Shown piece by piece: positions 8,905 through 17,905 of a stretch of 64,000 bases of DNA; within the stretch, counting starts at the first letter, position 1; each line of letters opens with the position of its first letter. The stretch is from CALOCV01 sp942491955. Lineage in GTDB: Bacteria > Chlamydiota > Chlamydiia > Chlamydiales > CALOCV01. Below the pieces are notes generated by a model. That model ran no database searches and was not told the DNA's origin. It saw nothing but the letters and a program-made list of their open reading frames with translations. The stretch lies in contig CALOCV010000030.1 in the NCBI GenBank assembly GCA_942491955.1, forward strand, positions 62,001 through 126,000, given 5' to 3'. The translations under genes and the position numbers were made by a program.

Positions 8905-9582
8905 ATGATTACGTGTAGCAACCTCTCTTTCGGCTATGATAGTCACCCTCTTTTTGAATCCCTAAATCTTTCCGTCCAACAAGGAGATTGCCCTTTTAGG
9001 TCGGTCGGGATCGGAAAAACGACCTTGTTTCGCCTTTTAACCGGTCTGCTACAACCAAGATGCGGCCATATCTCCCTAAACGGCAAATCGCCTCCTACAG
9101 CACAAGATTCTTTTGCTTATATGACGCAACAAGACCTTTTGTTACCCTGGAGAACATTATGGGAAAATCTTCGACTTCCCTTTGAACTCGGAGAAAAAAA
9201 GGAACAGGACAACGATTCTATCATTGATGATATCTTAAAAAAAATGGGGCTTTTTCCTTTTCGCTTTCACCTTCCCGCCCAACTTTCAGGAGGTATGCGT
9301 CAACGCGCCTCTTTAGCTCACGCCCTTATTCAAGAAAAAAAGATTCTCTTCCTGGATGAACCTTTTGGCCCCCTTGACGTTTCTACCCGTGAAGACATCT
9401 ATGCTCTTCTACAAGAAGAGCGCAAGCGTACACAAAAAACGATTTTTTTTATTACGCACGACTTTCGAGATGCCCTTTTCCTTAGTGATCGCATTCTTCT
9501 TTTACAAAAAGGAAATATTTCTCACTCCTGGACATCCCGACCTGGTCTGGAAAACGAAATCCGTAATGCCATAAAAACCTAA
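8905..9582 (+). CDS. ABC transporter ATP-binding protein (SsuB/ThiZ type) with damaged P-loop
   Basis: ATPase of a SsuB/TauB/ThiZ-type importer, 225 residues. Visible motifs are the Q-loop (MTQQD), signature (LSGGMRQR), Walker B (ILFLDEPFGPLD) and H-loop (FITHD). Walker A is abnormal: it reads CPFRSVGIGKTT, without the first glycine of GxxxxGKT. In the alternative frame the same DNA reads ALLGRSG, so a 2-nt and a 1-nt deletion flanking that segment would explain it (about 8987-9018). It faces the permease/binding-protein gene, its likely partner. Confidence 0.83.
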   Translation: MITCSNLSFGYDSHPLFESLNLSVQQGDCPFRSVGIGKTTLFRLLTGLLQPRCGHISLNGKSPPTAQDSFAYMTQQDLLLPWRTLWENLRLPFELGEKKEQDNDSIIDDILKKMGLFPFRFHLPAQLSGGMRQRASLAHALIQEKKILFLDEPFGPLDVSTREDIYALLQEERKRTQKTIFFITHDFRDALFLSDRILLLQKGNISHSWTSRPGLENEIRNAIKT

Positions 9583-9657
9583 TACGCGAGTTTTGGACCA
9601 AACTATGATCGCTTCTCTTCACATTAAATTTGTTAATTTATCGTGACAACCATCCCG

Positions 9658-11304
9658 TTATAACAAATGATGTTCTTCCATCCAAGAAGCATACTCTTGG
9701 CAAAGAGATTCAGAAAGATCTTGCTGCCAAGGCAAAGTGGATAAAGTCTTCTCCCAACAAACCCTTTCCCATTCCAGTGTCTCTTTCGATTTATCGGGAT
9801 TCTTCGCACAATAAATGGAAAAAGCCTCCTCAGGATGATCTCTAGAGTAATCAATGCTTTTTTGCATGGCTCGTTGAAAACCTTCAACACCCTCTTGCTG
9901 GTCTTCATGCACGACAAAAATCAACTCGTGATAGGAAGGAATTCCAAACTCTTGATGGGTAAAGTAGTCGATAGAAAGACCGAGCTTTTCACATTGAGCC
10001 ATTTCAAAATTCCAATACCCTCCATAAACCGCATCGACTTTTTTGGTCGCTAGTGCACCCACTAAATCAAAACCCACATTAACAAAAAGACTGGGCTCTA
10101 CCCCTTTCTCCTTCAACATATTTGCAATATAAGATACCCCATAGGCATCCACACAGTATCCCATCTTTTTTCCATTAAGATCTTCAGGATGTGAAATTCC
10201 AAGCTCTTTTCGGTAAAGAATAGCCCCAAGAGGTCGATCGATCAATATGCCGATAATCCGAATCGGAGCTCCATTTTTCATCGCACGAAGAGTATGCGAC
10301 ATATACGTCACCGCAATATCCGCTTCTCCTGATAAAAGATGCGTCAATGTATTGCCAGGATCTGCCATCTTTCGAATATGGAGGTCTATTCCTTCTTCAC
10401 AAAAAAATTTTTTTTCCAAACCGACATAGAGAGGAATGTGATTGGGATTCGGAAACCAATCGAGAACGACTCGCGATGTTCCCTCCTTCATTCCCGATGG
10501 TTGACAAGAAGAGAAAAGCAAAGAACCCATTACAACCCAACTCAATGCATGAATCCCTCTTCTTCCCCTTTTCCAGGTCCAATCCATTCGCCTTTCCAAT
10601 CCCAACGTACATAAAAAAAGAACGAAACTCAAAACAATCAAGCACATCAATCCACCATACAATGATTCTAAATCAAATGAACGACGACTCTCCAACATCA
10701 AAATTCCCAAACCATATTCCGCTCCTGCCCATTCTCCTGCAATGGCACAAACCCCTGCAATGGATGTCGCAATGCGTATACCCGCACTGATCGAAGGGAG
10801 CGCCCATAAAAATTCGAGCTTCCAAAATGTTTGCCACTGGGTAGCTCCTTGCAATTGAAAGTATTCTTTATGTTCATAAGGAACGGCAAATAACCCTCGG
10901 AAAATGCTCAATGTCAAAGGAAAAAAAATCATTAAAGCCGTAGGAATCACAATCGCAAGAAAAGACCAATCCAATAAAAGGATCATAATGGGTGCAAGAA
11001 CAAACATTGGAATGCATTGTACAATAACAAAAAGTGGTTGCAATGTCTCCCTCATACCTTTCCAACGATGCATGACGATACCCACCGGAAAAGCCGCACA
11101 AAAAGCGATCACTAAAGCGATGACCATCTCCAATAACGTCATCACCGTATGCAGCAAAAAGCGATCCCTCTTTTCCCAAAGACGAAATAAAATCTTTGAT
11201 GGAGGAGGGAAAAGAAGACCCACAGTACCCGACGATGAAGAGATCCACTCCCATCCCAGTAACAGTGCAACAACGGCTCCACAACCAATAAAAAAAGGAC
11301 GCAT
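9658..11304 (-). CDS. ABC permease fused to ThiY/NMT1-type substrate-binding protein
   Basis: A 548-residue fusion. Residues 1 to about 245 are a BPD-type permease with about six helices and the EAA-like coupling loop (YFQLQGATQWQTFW, then AGIRIATS). A hydrophobic stretch ending in LLFSSCQPSG near 262-271 resembles a lipobox. The rest is an NMT1/THI5-like binding domain beginning LDWFPNPNHIPLYVG, which resembles ThiY, the binding protein for pyrimidine precursors of thiamine. With the convergent ATPase this would form a complete importer. The substrate is inferred from resemblance only. Confidence 0.82.
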   Translation of the reverse strand: MRPFFIGCGAVVALLLGWEWISSSSGTVGLLFPPPSKILFRLWEKRDRFLLHTVMTLLEMVIALVIAFCAAFPVGIVMHRWKGMRETLQPLFVIVQCIPMFVLAPIMILLLDWSFLAIVIPTALMIFFPLTLSIFRGLFAVPYEHKEYFQLQGATQWQTFWKLEFLWALPSISAGIRIATSIAGVCAIAGEWAGAEYGLGILMLESRRSFDLESLYGGLMCLIVLSFVLFLCTLGLERRMDWTWKRGRRGIHALSWVVMGSLLFSSCQPSGMKEGTSRVVLDWFPNPNHIPLYVGLEKKFFCEEGIDLHIRKMADPGNTLTHLLSGEADIAVTYMSHTLRAMKNGAPIRIIGILIDRPLGAILYRKELGISHPEDLNGKKMGYCVDAYGVSYIANMLKEKGVEPSLFVNVGFDLVGALATKKVDAVYGGYWNFEMAQCEKLGLSIDYFTHQEFGIPSYHELIFVVHEDQQEGVEGFQRAMQKSIDYSRDHPEEAFSIYCAKNPDKSKETLEWERVCWEKTLSTLPWQQDLSESLCQEYASWMEEHHLL

Positions 11305-11313
11305 TACTTCACT

Positions 11314-13067
11314 CTACCTTAAACATTCCAAAATCGCTGTCGCAGCCATAATACGCAAGGAGAGATGAGGCTCCTGAAGTCTTTGCATCAAAAAAGGGAC
11401 AGCGGTCATCTTACCAATATGTCCCAACGCTTCAATGATCTTTTCCTTGCCAGACCGATCGACATGATCATACGACTCTTGTAAACATTCTAAAACACTT
11501 TCTTCTTTTCCCCAAAGGGCAACAATCAATGCTGCTTGGAATCGACCACGTGGATTCTCATGCTGAAGCAAAGAACTTTCACACATTCAGTTGCCGCTTC
11601 ATCCCCTTCTGTTAACAATAAAGTCGCCGCAATACTCGAAAGATTCCACCTCTCTTCTTCCAAAAACGCATAAAAAGCCTCTTGCGCTTTTTCACTCTCC
11701 ACAAGAGCTAGCAACCCCAAAATTTCCAAACGGGTGATTTGATTCACTTCTTCGGGAGAAACCACACCATCACCCAAACTCTGCTGAGGAAGAATCATGG
11801 TGACAAATCCCATGCGCTTTTTCATCCACCGCCCTCGCTTCTCCCGTAACAGTTCGCGTACGATGGCACCCATCTTTTCGACTTCAATCCGAAAAGGCAA
11901 AAAACCCAAAGCAAGATTCAAACGAACATACACATCATCTGACCGATCTAAGATCTCCGTTCCTAACCTTCTCCCCTTCTCCCCTGTCGACGCCAATGTG
12001 GCTGCAGCAAGAATGCGCACTTCTTGCTGCTCATGCAATAACCACAAAGAAAAAGCTTTCTCACCCCTCTCTTGATCCCGGAATAGCATCACTTTCGCTG
12101 CAGCAATTCCTACTTCAGGATAGAAATCTTCTTCAATGCCTTTTAATAAAGAGGCCAAGGGAAGCGTTTGGATAGCAGATGGAAAACACATCAATGTCTC
12201 CCAAGCTGCTGTCCGTACATCACCATGTGGATCTTGTAATCGCCCTAAAATCCATGGAATGGCTTCTTCAATTCCACAATGGGCAATCACCATGCATCCC
12301 AAACAACGCAAGCCGTGATGGGGACTATTGCACAATATCTCGACCTCCTTCAGCTCCATTTTATCCAAAATATGGACTAAAGCCTCGCTAGCCACAGCTT
12401 TTTCTGTTTTTGATACTGAGGAATCAGCAACGATATCTGTCAAAAAAGGAACCACGTCATGCATCTGCATCTTTCCTGCCGATTGGATCGCTGCAATGCG
12501 GATATCTTCTCGTTCTTTCCTAGAAATGAGTCTTCGGATTTCATCTTTCAAACGATCATCTCGGAGATGTCCAGCTAACTCTACAGCCGCTAGTCGGATC
12601 AAGGGCTGTTGATCACGCAACCCTTCAACCAAAAAATCGACTCCTGGAACATCGTTTCCTTTGGTTCCTCCAACTAAGGCGTGAAGGCGCAAAAGAGGTG
12701 ATGCTGAACGGAAAGCCCTCTGCAATATGCCCCAACTCATCGTCTCCAAGACCCTCCTCTGTAAGGCCTTATCAGAAAATACCTCTTTCTTCTCTTTCCA
12801 CACTTCCAGCATACTTTTTTCATCGCCTAAAGTGGCTAAGGCACGGAGATATTCTTCCCAGATACCGGGTGAAGAGGGATATCCCGCATAAAACAATCCC
12901 CCTTCTGAGACAGCGGATCCATAATCCTTTAGAAGGATATGGGATCCAATCCGTTGGATTGCCACCTCTTCTTCAACATGCGCTTGAAGAGAAAAACACA
13001 ACAGAGATAAACCAACAAGCAGCTTTGAATACACAGCTCTACCCAAGAGAACCAAGTGTTTTTCCAC
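11314..13067 (-). pseudogene. HEAT-repeat exported protein, one frameshift
   Basis: An all-helical HEAT-repeat protein of about 580 residues with an N-terminal signal-like segment (LLVGLSLLCFSLQAH, about 15-30). Repeats are recognisable by alternating helices such as IRLAAVELAGHLRDDRL, IRIAAIQSAGKM and VRTAAWETLM. The frame starting at 13067 ends at 11526, while the continuation (HENPRGRFQAALIVALWG to ILECLR) is in another frame from about 11586. A one-base deletion near 11580-11590 explains this. It is upstream-adjacent to HIT and MYG1 genes, as CT384 is in Chlamydia. Molecular role unknown; HEAT repeats normally bind proteins. Confidence 0.8.
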
Positions 13068-13377
13068 CCAATAAATGAAAATGGAGATGAAAAATGGATT
13101 GTCCCGCAGAAGAACCGTTGTTCGTTACCAATCGATATCCTTCTGCAATTCCCATCTCTTTAGCCAGTTGTTGGGCTACACGAATAACCTCCTGAAGAAG
13201 ATACAAGTCTCCTTCTTCCATCTCTTGGAGACTCGGTATCAGCTTTTTGACAATAATAAGGAGGTGTACCGGAGCTTGCGGATACAGATCTTTAATAGCA
13301 ATAATGTGGTCATTTTCATAAACAACATCAGCAGACATCTCTCGCTGAATTATTTTCTCGAATAAAGTTTTAGTCAT
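13039..13377 (-). CDS. hinT: HIT family nucleotide-binding protein
   Basis: Small purine-nucleotide phosphoramidase-type protein of 112 residues. The histidine triad reads SIFHLHFHLLGG near residues 95-105, and the N-terminal VVYENDHIIAIKDLYPQAPVHLL is typical of HinT. It overlaps the 3' end of the MYG1 gene by 4 nt and the 5' end of the HEAT gene by 29 nt, so the three genes appear to form one operon, like the CT384-CT386 group in Chlamydia. Confidence 0.93.
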   Translation of the reverse strand: MTKTLFEKIIQREMSADVVYENDHIIAIKDLYPQAPVHLLIIVKKLIPSLQEMEEGDLYLLQEVIRVAQQLAKEMGIAEGYRLVTNNGSSAGQSIFHLHFHLLGGKTLGSLG

Positions 13378-14249
13378 TCCACCTCCCGATCTAACACATA
13401 CTCCAACGCCTTAATGGCATCTTGTTTCGTTTCCCAAACAGAAACAAATCGCCCCTTATGACAAAAAATGGCCCCAGAAATGCCCGAAACACGCTGTAGA
13501 TCTCTATCGAGCAATCCTGCCCATTCTTGTGGTAAAGGAATGCGCACCTCCATCCGATGATGGGAATCAGGAGGAATCCCCCGTAGTTTCCAATGAGGAC
13601 CCGCTGGCATAATAAGAAAATAAGCGGGATGCTTTTCCCCTCCCGATGCAAAAAACCCCTCTTGCCAAGGAATCTCTTCCTCAAAAAAAAGGCACTGCTG
13701 ATCCCTTTTCATGACTTCTGCCACTTCTTTTTCACAGGCAAGCATGAAGTAGAAACGATTTTGCATCCGTTGCAGATGGCTTAATGCAAACTGTACAGCT
13801 TCAAAAAAAGCTTCATCTTCTCTCTGTTTGGAAGCATCACACGTATACGGATTATAAAGAGAAATCACATGAGAAAACGTAGAAAATCCAATGGGTAGGG
13901 AATAACCATTATCAATAGCATCAATCCCTATTACGATATTTTGGGCAAAGTATTCATATTCTCGTTCAGAAAGATCTCCCTGTTCTTTGAGGTACAGTAA
14001 AATCATTCCCGCACTACTCAAATTCCCCTTATATTGGATTTGATGATGATCGAATCGTTTCTTTAATGGGTTGTAGACACCCCCAACATCGCAAATGTAC
14101 TCACAAACCTCGATTTGTTTTACATCTCTGGATCGAATGATTTGGCTTGGTTCAATGCGATGGAACAAGAGCAACAAGGCACATGCCGTTACTTCATCCG
14201 CATGAAAAGTGCCATCATGTGTACCGAAACTGTGGGGAATCATCTTCAT
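13374..14249 (-). CDS. MYG1-family metal-dependent exonuclease/phosphohydrolase
   Basis: 291-residue member of the MYG1 (UPF0160) family, related to DHH phosphoesterases. The N-terminal GTHDGTFHADEVTACALL and the metal-binding KKRFDHHQIQYKG are clear, followed by IGIDAIDNG. Eukaryotic MYG1 is a 3'-5' RNA exonuclease; the role of the bacterial protein is less certain. Overlaps hinT by 4 nt (coupled). Matches CT386 of Chlamydia by position and family. Confidence 0.9.
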   Translation of the reverse strand: MKMIPHSFGTHDGTFHADEVTACALLLLFHRIEPSQIIRSRDVKQIEVCEYICDVGGVYNPLKKRFDHHQIQYKGNLSSAGMILLYLKEQGDLSEREYEYFAQNIVIGIDAIDNGYSLPIGFSTFSHVISLYNPYTCDASKQREDEAFFEAVQFALSHLQRMQNRFYFMLACEKEVAEVMKRDQQCLFFEEEIPWQEGFFASGGEKHPAYFLIMPAGPHWKLRGIPPDSHHRMEVRIPLPQEWAGLLDRDLQRVSGISGAIFCHKGRFVSVWETKQDAIKALEYVLDREVE

Positions 14250-14695
14250 TATCTCCTAATCCACCCAATGAAGAAATCGGCCATTATGTCAAACCGGTAC
14301 GTAAATGGAAAGGAGAAAAAAAACGGATACACCCCCTTCTATCGACATTTTTGTCAAGACGCTAAAATAAGAAAAAGATATTTCTTAACGGAACACTAGC
14401 AGAAAAGATAATATTCCAACTTATTGATCTTTAAATATTAACGAACAAAATCACAAAAATATCTTTCCGCTTTTTTATTAAGAAAAATCCTTTTCTCTCT
14501 CTATAGGCAATTGGTTTTCAACAAACTTTCCACAAGAAAAAAGCTTTATAACAAAACATTTAGCCAAAACCGGCAAACAAAAGGTAAACAAAAAAAACCA
14601 AATGAACATGCCCTCTTCCCGTTTTCCATCACACCAGGTTCGATGCAATACGGTTTGGATTGCTGTTAATTTCCTATCAAGCAACAATAAGGTGT
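14250..14695. other. Intergenic region, no convincing gene
   Basis: About 445 bp of AT-rich DNA between two divergent genes, so it should contain both promoters. A 43-codon frame from the ATG at 14271 lacks a Shine-Dalgarno and resembles nothing I know. I see no RNA gene or repeat here. Confidence 0.4.
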
Positions 14696-16834
14696 ATGAA
14701 CTCTTTTACTATCTACGCTCATGTCACCTATTCGAGTCAGTATGATTTAGTCTCCCCCGATGGAATCATTACCCAATTCGAACGCATCGATGAACGCAAA
14801 GCCAAAATATCCCTCAAAATCCAATCCATCCCCCCCTCATTCGTTGGTTTTGATATTCCCAAGGAACAGGTTGTTTTTAACCTCAAAAGTACGGTTGCCC
14901 AGCTCGGTTTGGATGGAACGGCAAATGAAGTGATTCTGGATAAAAAAAACCAAACTGCTGAAATTTCCTTGGATCTTATTGCCTACGGCCCCATAGCAAA
15001 AAAATTTCTAGAACATCTCTCAATTGGTGCCCACATCGGGAAGCTTTTTGCAGCAGATGATCGACGCCGCGTACGCGACCCTCTCTATCTCTCAAGAATG
15101 TTTGGTCGATCCGATCGCTGGGGAGATCCCCTTCTCTCCCTTGGTGGACTCGAAGGAAGCCGAGATCTCATTCTAGAAAAAGTCGCTGGTCGGACCATTG
15201 CCTATCTCTCGCTTCTCCCGGGACGTGTCGTTTATGACGAAACCATTTATGGATTTCTCCCCACTATCGTACGTGCTTTATGCGATCGACTTCCCATTCG
15301 CGAGATGCTCTCTCTCCACCAACATCTAGATAAAGATCTTCCTCGGACCGTTGGTGAAGACGAAATTCTTCTTGTTCGCACACCTCCCCTCCACGTCCGC
15401 ACTGCCTTTGCACGCGTCGTCAACCCCCTTGTTGCCAAAGGATATCAGCACACAACCGCCAATATCTTACAACCCGATACTTTAGCTTCAGGTGACATTT
15501 ACGAATTTATAGGGAAGAGCGAAAAAGAACTCACAGATATTCCCCTCGAATTTTATACTCTCGAACCCTACCGAGAACACGTCTTTTTTGCCGATCGAGA
15601 TCAACTCCAAACCTGTTTGGAAGAAGAAACAGCGATTTTTCAAGCTTTTGGAACCGCTCCAACTCCGATTGAAATGCGCGTCGCTACCTATGTCGTCAAG
15701 GGAGAACAACTCCTCCAACTCAGCGAAAAAGATTGGGTTGCCCGAAAACCGATGCTCCAAGAATTCCCAGGACAACAGCAAGGGACACGTCAAGCCTTAA
15801 TGGTGGAACGGTACATTGAGCAACAGCCTTCATACCCCTTTCTCAAAAATATTGATGATGATGTCATTACCAGCCAAGGGATCCTTCTTACAAGGTACTT
15901 CCCCTCTCCTTTGATGAAAAGGATGCTTTTAAGCAACCAAGTACAGCGCTGTTTAAAAGGGATCTATTTCCAATACCCCTCTCTCTCTCATGAAGAATTT
16001 TTCTCAGCTGAAGACCGTGCCCTTCTCCACGATTTAGAAAAATTTGCAATCCCTGTTTTTTGGACCGATCCCCTATCTCAACGCATCCTTCGCTATGTAC
16101 AAAAAAAAGAGGCCGATTCGGGACTCTTTGTTCCTCTAAAAGAGGTGGAAAAATTTCTTCTATCTACTGTTTTTGGAATTTATGGATCCAACCTCATCAG
16201 CGGACACTTCGATACTCTTCTCAATGAGCTCCTCGAAGGAATTCTTGCTTTGCGTGAAGAAGTCCATCACCCTCTCCTTCATCCGAACAAACCCCTTGCT
16301 CTTGTCACCGGAGGCGGACCCGGAGCGATGGAAGTGGGGAATCGCGTTGCAAAACAATTGGGGATTCTTTCCTGTGCCAATATTCTTGATTTTCGTCTAA
16401 AAGACGAATCTGTCGTGAATGAACAACTACAAAATCCCTATATCGAAGCGAAAATGACCTATCGCCTCGACAAACTCGTCGAAAGACAAGCGGAATTCAA
16501 CCTCGATTTTCCCATCTTTTTACCAGGAGGCATCGGAACCGATTTTGAATTCTCTCTTGAAGAGGTGCGACAAAAAGTTGGCTCAACTCCACCCCATCCC
16601 ATTCTCTTGCTCGGACCAAGAGAGCACTGGGAAAGGAAGATCTCTTCTCGATTCCAATGCAACCGCGATGCTGGTACAACAAAGGGATCGGAGTGGTTGA
16701 GCAATTGTTTTTTCTCAATCCAAACCGCCGCTGAAGGGGTTGCTATTTACCGGCAATTCTTTGAAAATAGACTTCCTATTGGACCACAAGGACCGGTCTA
16801 TGATGCCGGCTTTGTTGTTGCGACATCAGAATAG
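14696..16834 (+). CDS. CT387-like conserved chlamydial protein with C-terminal LOG-type domain
   Basis: A 712-residue protein. The start at 14696 (MNSFTIYAHVTY) is preferred over an upstream ATG at 14660 because of AATAAGG about 7 nt before it. The C-terminal part has a LOG/TIGR00730-like Rossmann domain: VTGGGPGAMEVGNRVA near residue 532 and LPGGIGTDFEFSLEEV near 612, the PGGxGTxxE phosphoribohydrolase motif. The first 450 residues match no family I recognise. Gene order places it as the counterpart of Chlamydia CT387, next to HIT/MYG1. The nucleotide-hydrolase activity is inferred from the motif only. Its last codons lie inside the long duplication flanking the IS1634-like element. Confidence 0.82.
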   Translation: MNSFTIYAHVTYSSQYDLVSPDGIITQFERIDERKAKISLKIQSIPPSFVGFDIPKEQVVFNLKSTVAQLGLDGTANEVILDKKNQTAEISLDLIAYGPIAKKFLEHLSIGAHIGKLFAADDRRRVRDPLYLSRMFGRSDRWGDPLLSLGGLEGSRDLILEKVAGRTIAYLSLLPGRVVYDETIYGFLPTIVRALCDRLPIREMLSLHQHLDKDLPRTVGEDEILLVRTPPLHVRTAFARVVNPLVAKGYQHTTANILQPDTLASGDIYEFIGKSEKELTDIPLEFYTLEPYREHVFFADRDQLQTCLEEETAIFQAFGTAPTPIEMRVATYVVKGEQLLQLSEKDWVARKPMLQEFPGQQQGTRQALMVERYIEQQPSYPFLKNIDDDVITSQGILLTRYFPSPLMKRMLLSNQVQRCLKGIYFQYPSLSHEEFFSAEDRALLHDLEKFAIPVFWTDPLSQRILRYVQKKEADSGLFVPLKEVEKFLLSTVFGIYGSNLISGHFDTLLNELLEGILALREEVHHPLLHPNKPLALVTGGGPGAMEVGNRVAKQLGILSCANILDFRLKDESVVNEQLQNPYIEAKMTYRLDKLVERQAEFNLDFPIFLPGGIGTDFEFSLEEVRQKVGSTPPHPILLLGPREHWERKISSRFQCNRDAGTTKGSEWLSNCFFSIQTAAEGVAIYRQFFENRLPIGPQGPVYDAGFVVATSE

Positions 16835-17154
16835 GTATTATTATGGAAGAAATTTTTATTACACTAGAAATGGCTAAGGCAATGGCCGTAGCTGCCGAAA
16901 TAAAAGCAAAAGCGCATCGAATACATATTGTCATTAGTATTTATGATCAACATGGAAACTTAAAATATTTCTCTCGTATGGACAATACGAGTTACGGGAG
17001 TATTCGCATCTCTCAATTAAAAGCAAAAACTGCAGCATCCATGCCGGTTTCTTCTAAGAACCTGTTTAAAATCTTTTTAAAAGAAAAACTACAAATGCTA
17101 AGACTACCATAGTTAAGCTAGTATTTAGCTTTCTTTCACAGTTTTTCCATAATC
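16813..17154. repeat. Left copy of 341-bp direct repeat flanking the IS1634-like element
   Basis: This segment is repeated at 19017-19359 with a single indel (GGGAGTAT here, GGGAAGTAT there). It carries the last codons of the CT387-like gene, the 5' part of the GlcG-like gene and the left end of the IS5-family element. The two copies directly abut the ends of the IS1634-like element, so they look like a target-site duplication. Confidence 0.85.
16843..17061 (+). pseudogene. GlcG/HbpS-like protein, duplicated N-terminal part
   Basis: Encodes about 73 residues of a GlcG/HbpS (DUF336) family protein: ITLEMAKAMAVAAEIKAKA, then HIVISIYDQHGNLKYFSRMD and SQLKAKTAASMPVSSK. It begins 8 nt after the CT387-like stop codon. 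After codon 73 it runs into the IS5-family left end (GAACCTGTTTAAAATC). This copy has the intact frame; the copy at 19047 carries an extra A. The gene's C-terminal half remains only at 20374-20597. Confidence 0.85.
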
Positions 17155-17278
17155 CTGACTTCAGCATTTTAGGTTACCCTTGAACTCGATTTCCCTAAAG
17201 TAGCCCTGTCTTTTAAAATGTAGTGCCCTAAATAAAATAGGTGTTGACTATATATGGCAAGCAAGCTAATATCGTCGT

Positions 17279-17905
17279 ATGTTTATTCGAGTAAAATCCA
17301 CAGCCCATCCGCATAAAAATAAAGTTCAAATCTGCGAAAGCATTCGCCAAGGTTCTAAAGTCAAGCAAGTTATAGTTAGACATGTTGGTGTTTCACAAAG
17401 TGAAAATGAGCTTGAAGAGTTAAAGAGGCTTGCAAAAACACTAATAGCTCAAATAGAAGAAGAAAGAAAAGGTCCGTTTCTCTTTTCAACGGAAAACTTA
17501 AACGGCAAGAAACCTGATGAGCTTTGTCTTGATGTTACTGCTGAAAAAATTGAAGAACCTAAAGAGGTCTCAGAGTCACTTGTTGTAGATCTCAATGATC
17601 TTTCAGAGCAAAAAAGAATAGTTGAGGGATTTCATGATGTTTTTGGGTATCTTTTTAACTCTCTAGGTTTCAATAATATACTTACGAAAAAGAAAAGTGA
17701 AGTCCTTAGAGAATTAGTTCTTGCAAGAATCGCTAAACCTTCGAGCAAAAGAGCAACCCAAGAAATTTTAACTGCTGATTTTGGTGTCGATATCCATCTT
17801 GATCGCATATATCGCATGATGGATTCACTTATCGAAAAGCAAGATGAGTTCCAAAAAGAATTTTTCAGTCTACTCAATCTCTTTGCTTCGAAAAAATCAA
17901 CATGA
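17279..17905 (+). CDS. IS1634-like transposase, N-terminal frame
   Basis: 208 residues forming the N-terminal part of an IS1634-type transposase: MFIRVKSTAHPHKNKVQICES (family N-terminus with the MFIR start), a charged linker and the FGFDVIFNSLGF-like segment (here YLFNSLGFNNIL). It stops at SKKST with TGA overlapping the ATG of the second frame (ATGA at 17902). A run of six A (17889-17894) just upstream could allow a -1 slip that would join both frames; related transposases are usually a single protein of about 530-560 residues. Confidence 0.8.
   Translation: MFIRVKSTAHPHKNKVQICESIRQGSKVKQVIVRHVGVSQSENELEELKRLAKTLIAQIEEERKGPFLFSTENLNGKKPDELCLDVTAEKIEEPKEVSESLVVDLNDLSEQKRIVEGFHDVFGYLFNSLGFNNILTKKKSEVLRELVLARIAKPSSKRATQEILTADFGVDIHLDRIYRMMDSLIEKQDEFQKEFFSLLNLFASKKST

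Noticed and set aside
14478..14687. 69-codon minus-strand frame in the gap before the CT387-like gene
   Set aside because: AT-rich hydrophobic composition without start signals; likely chance.
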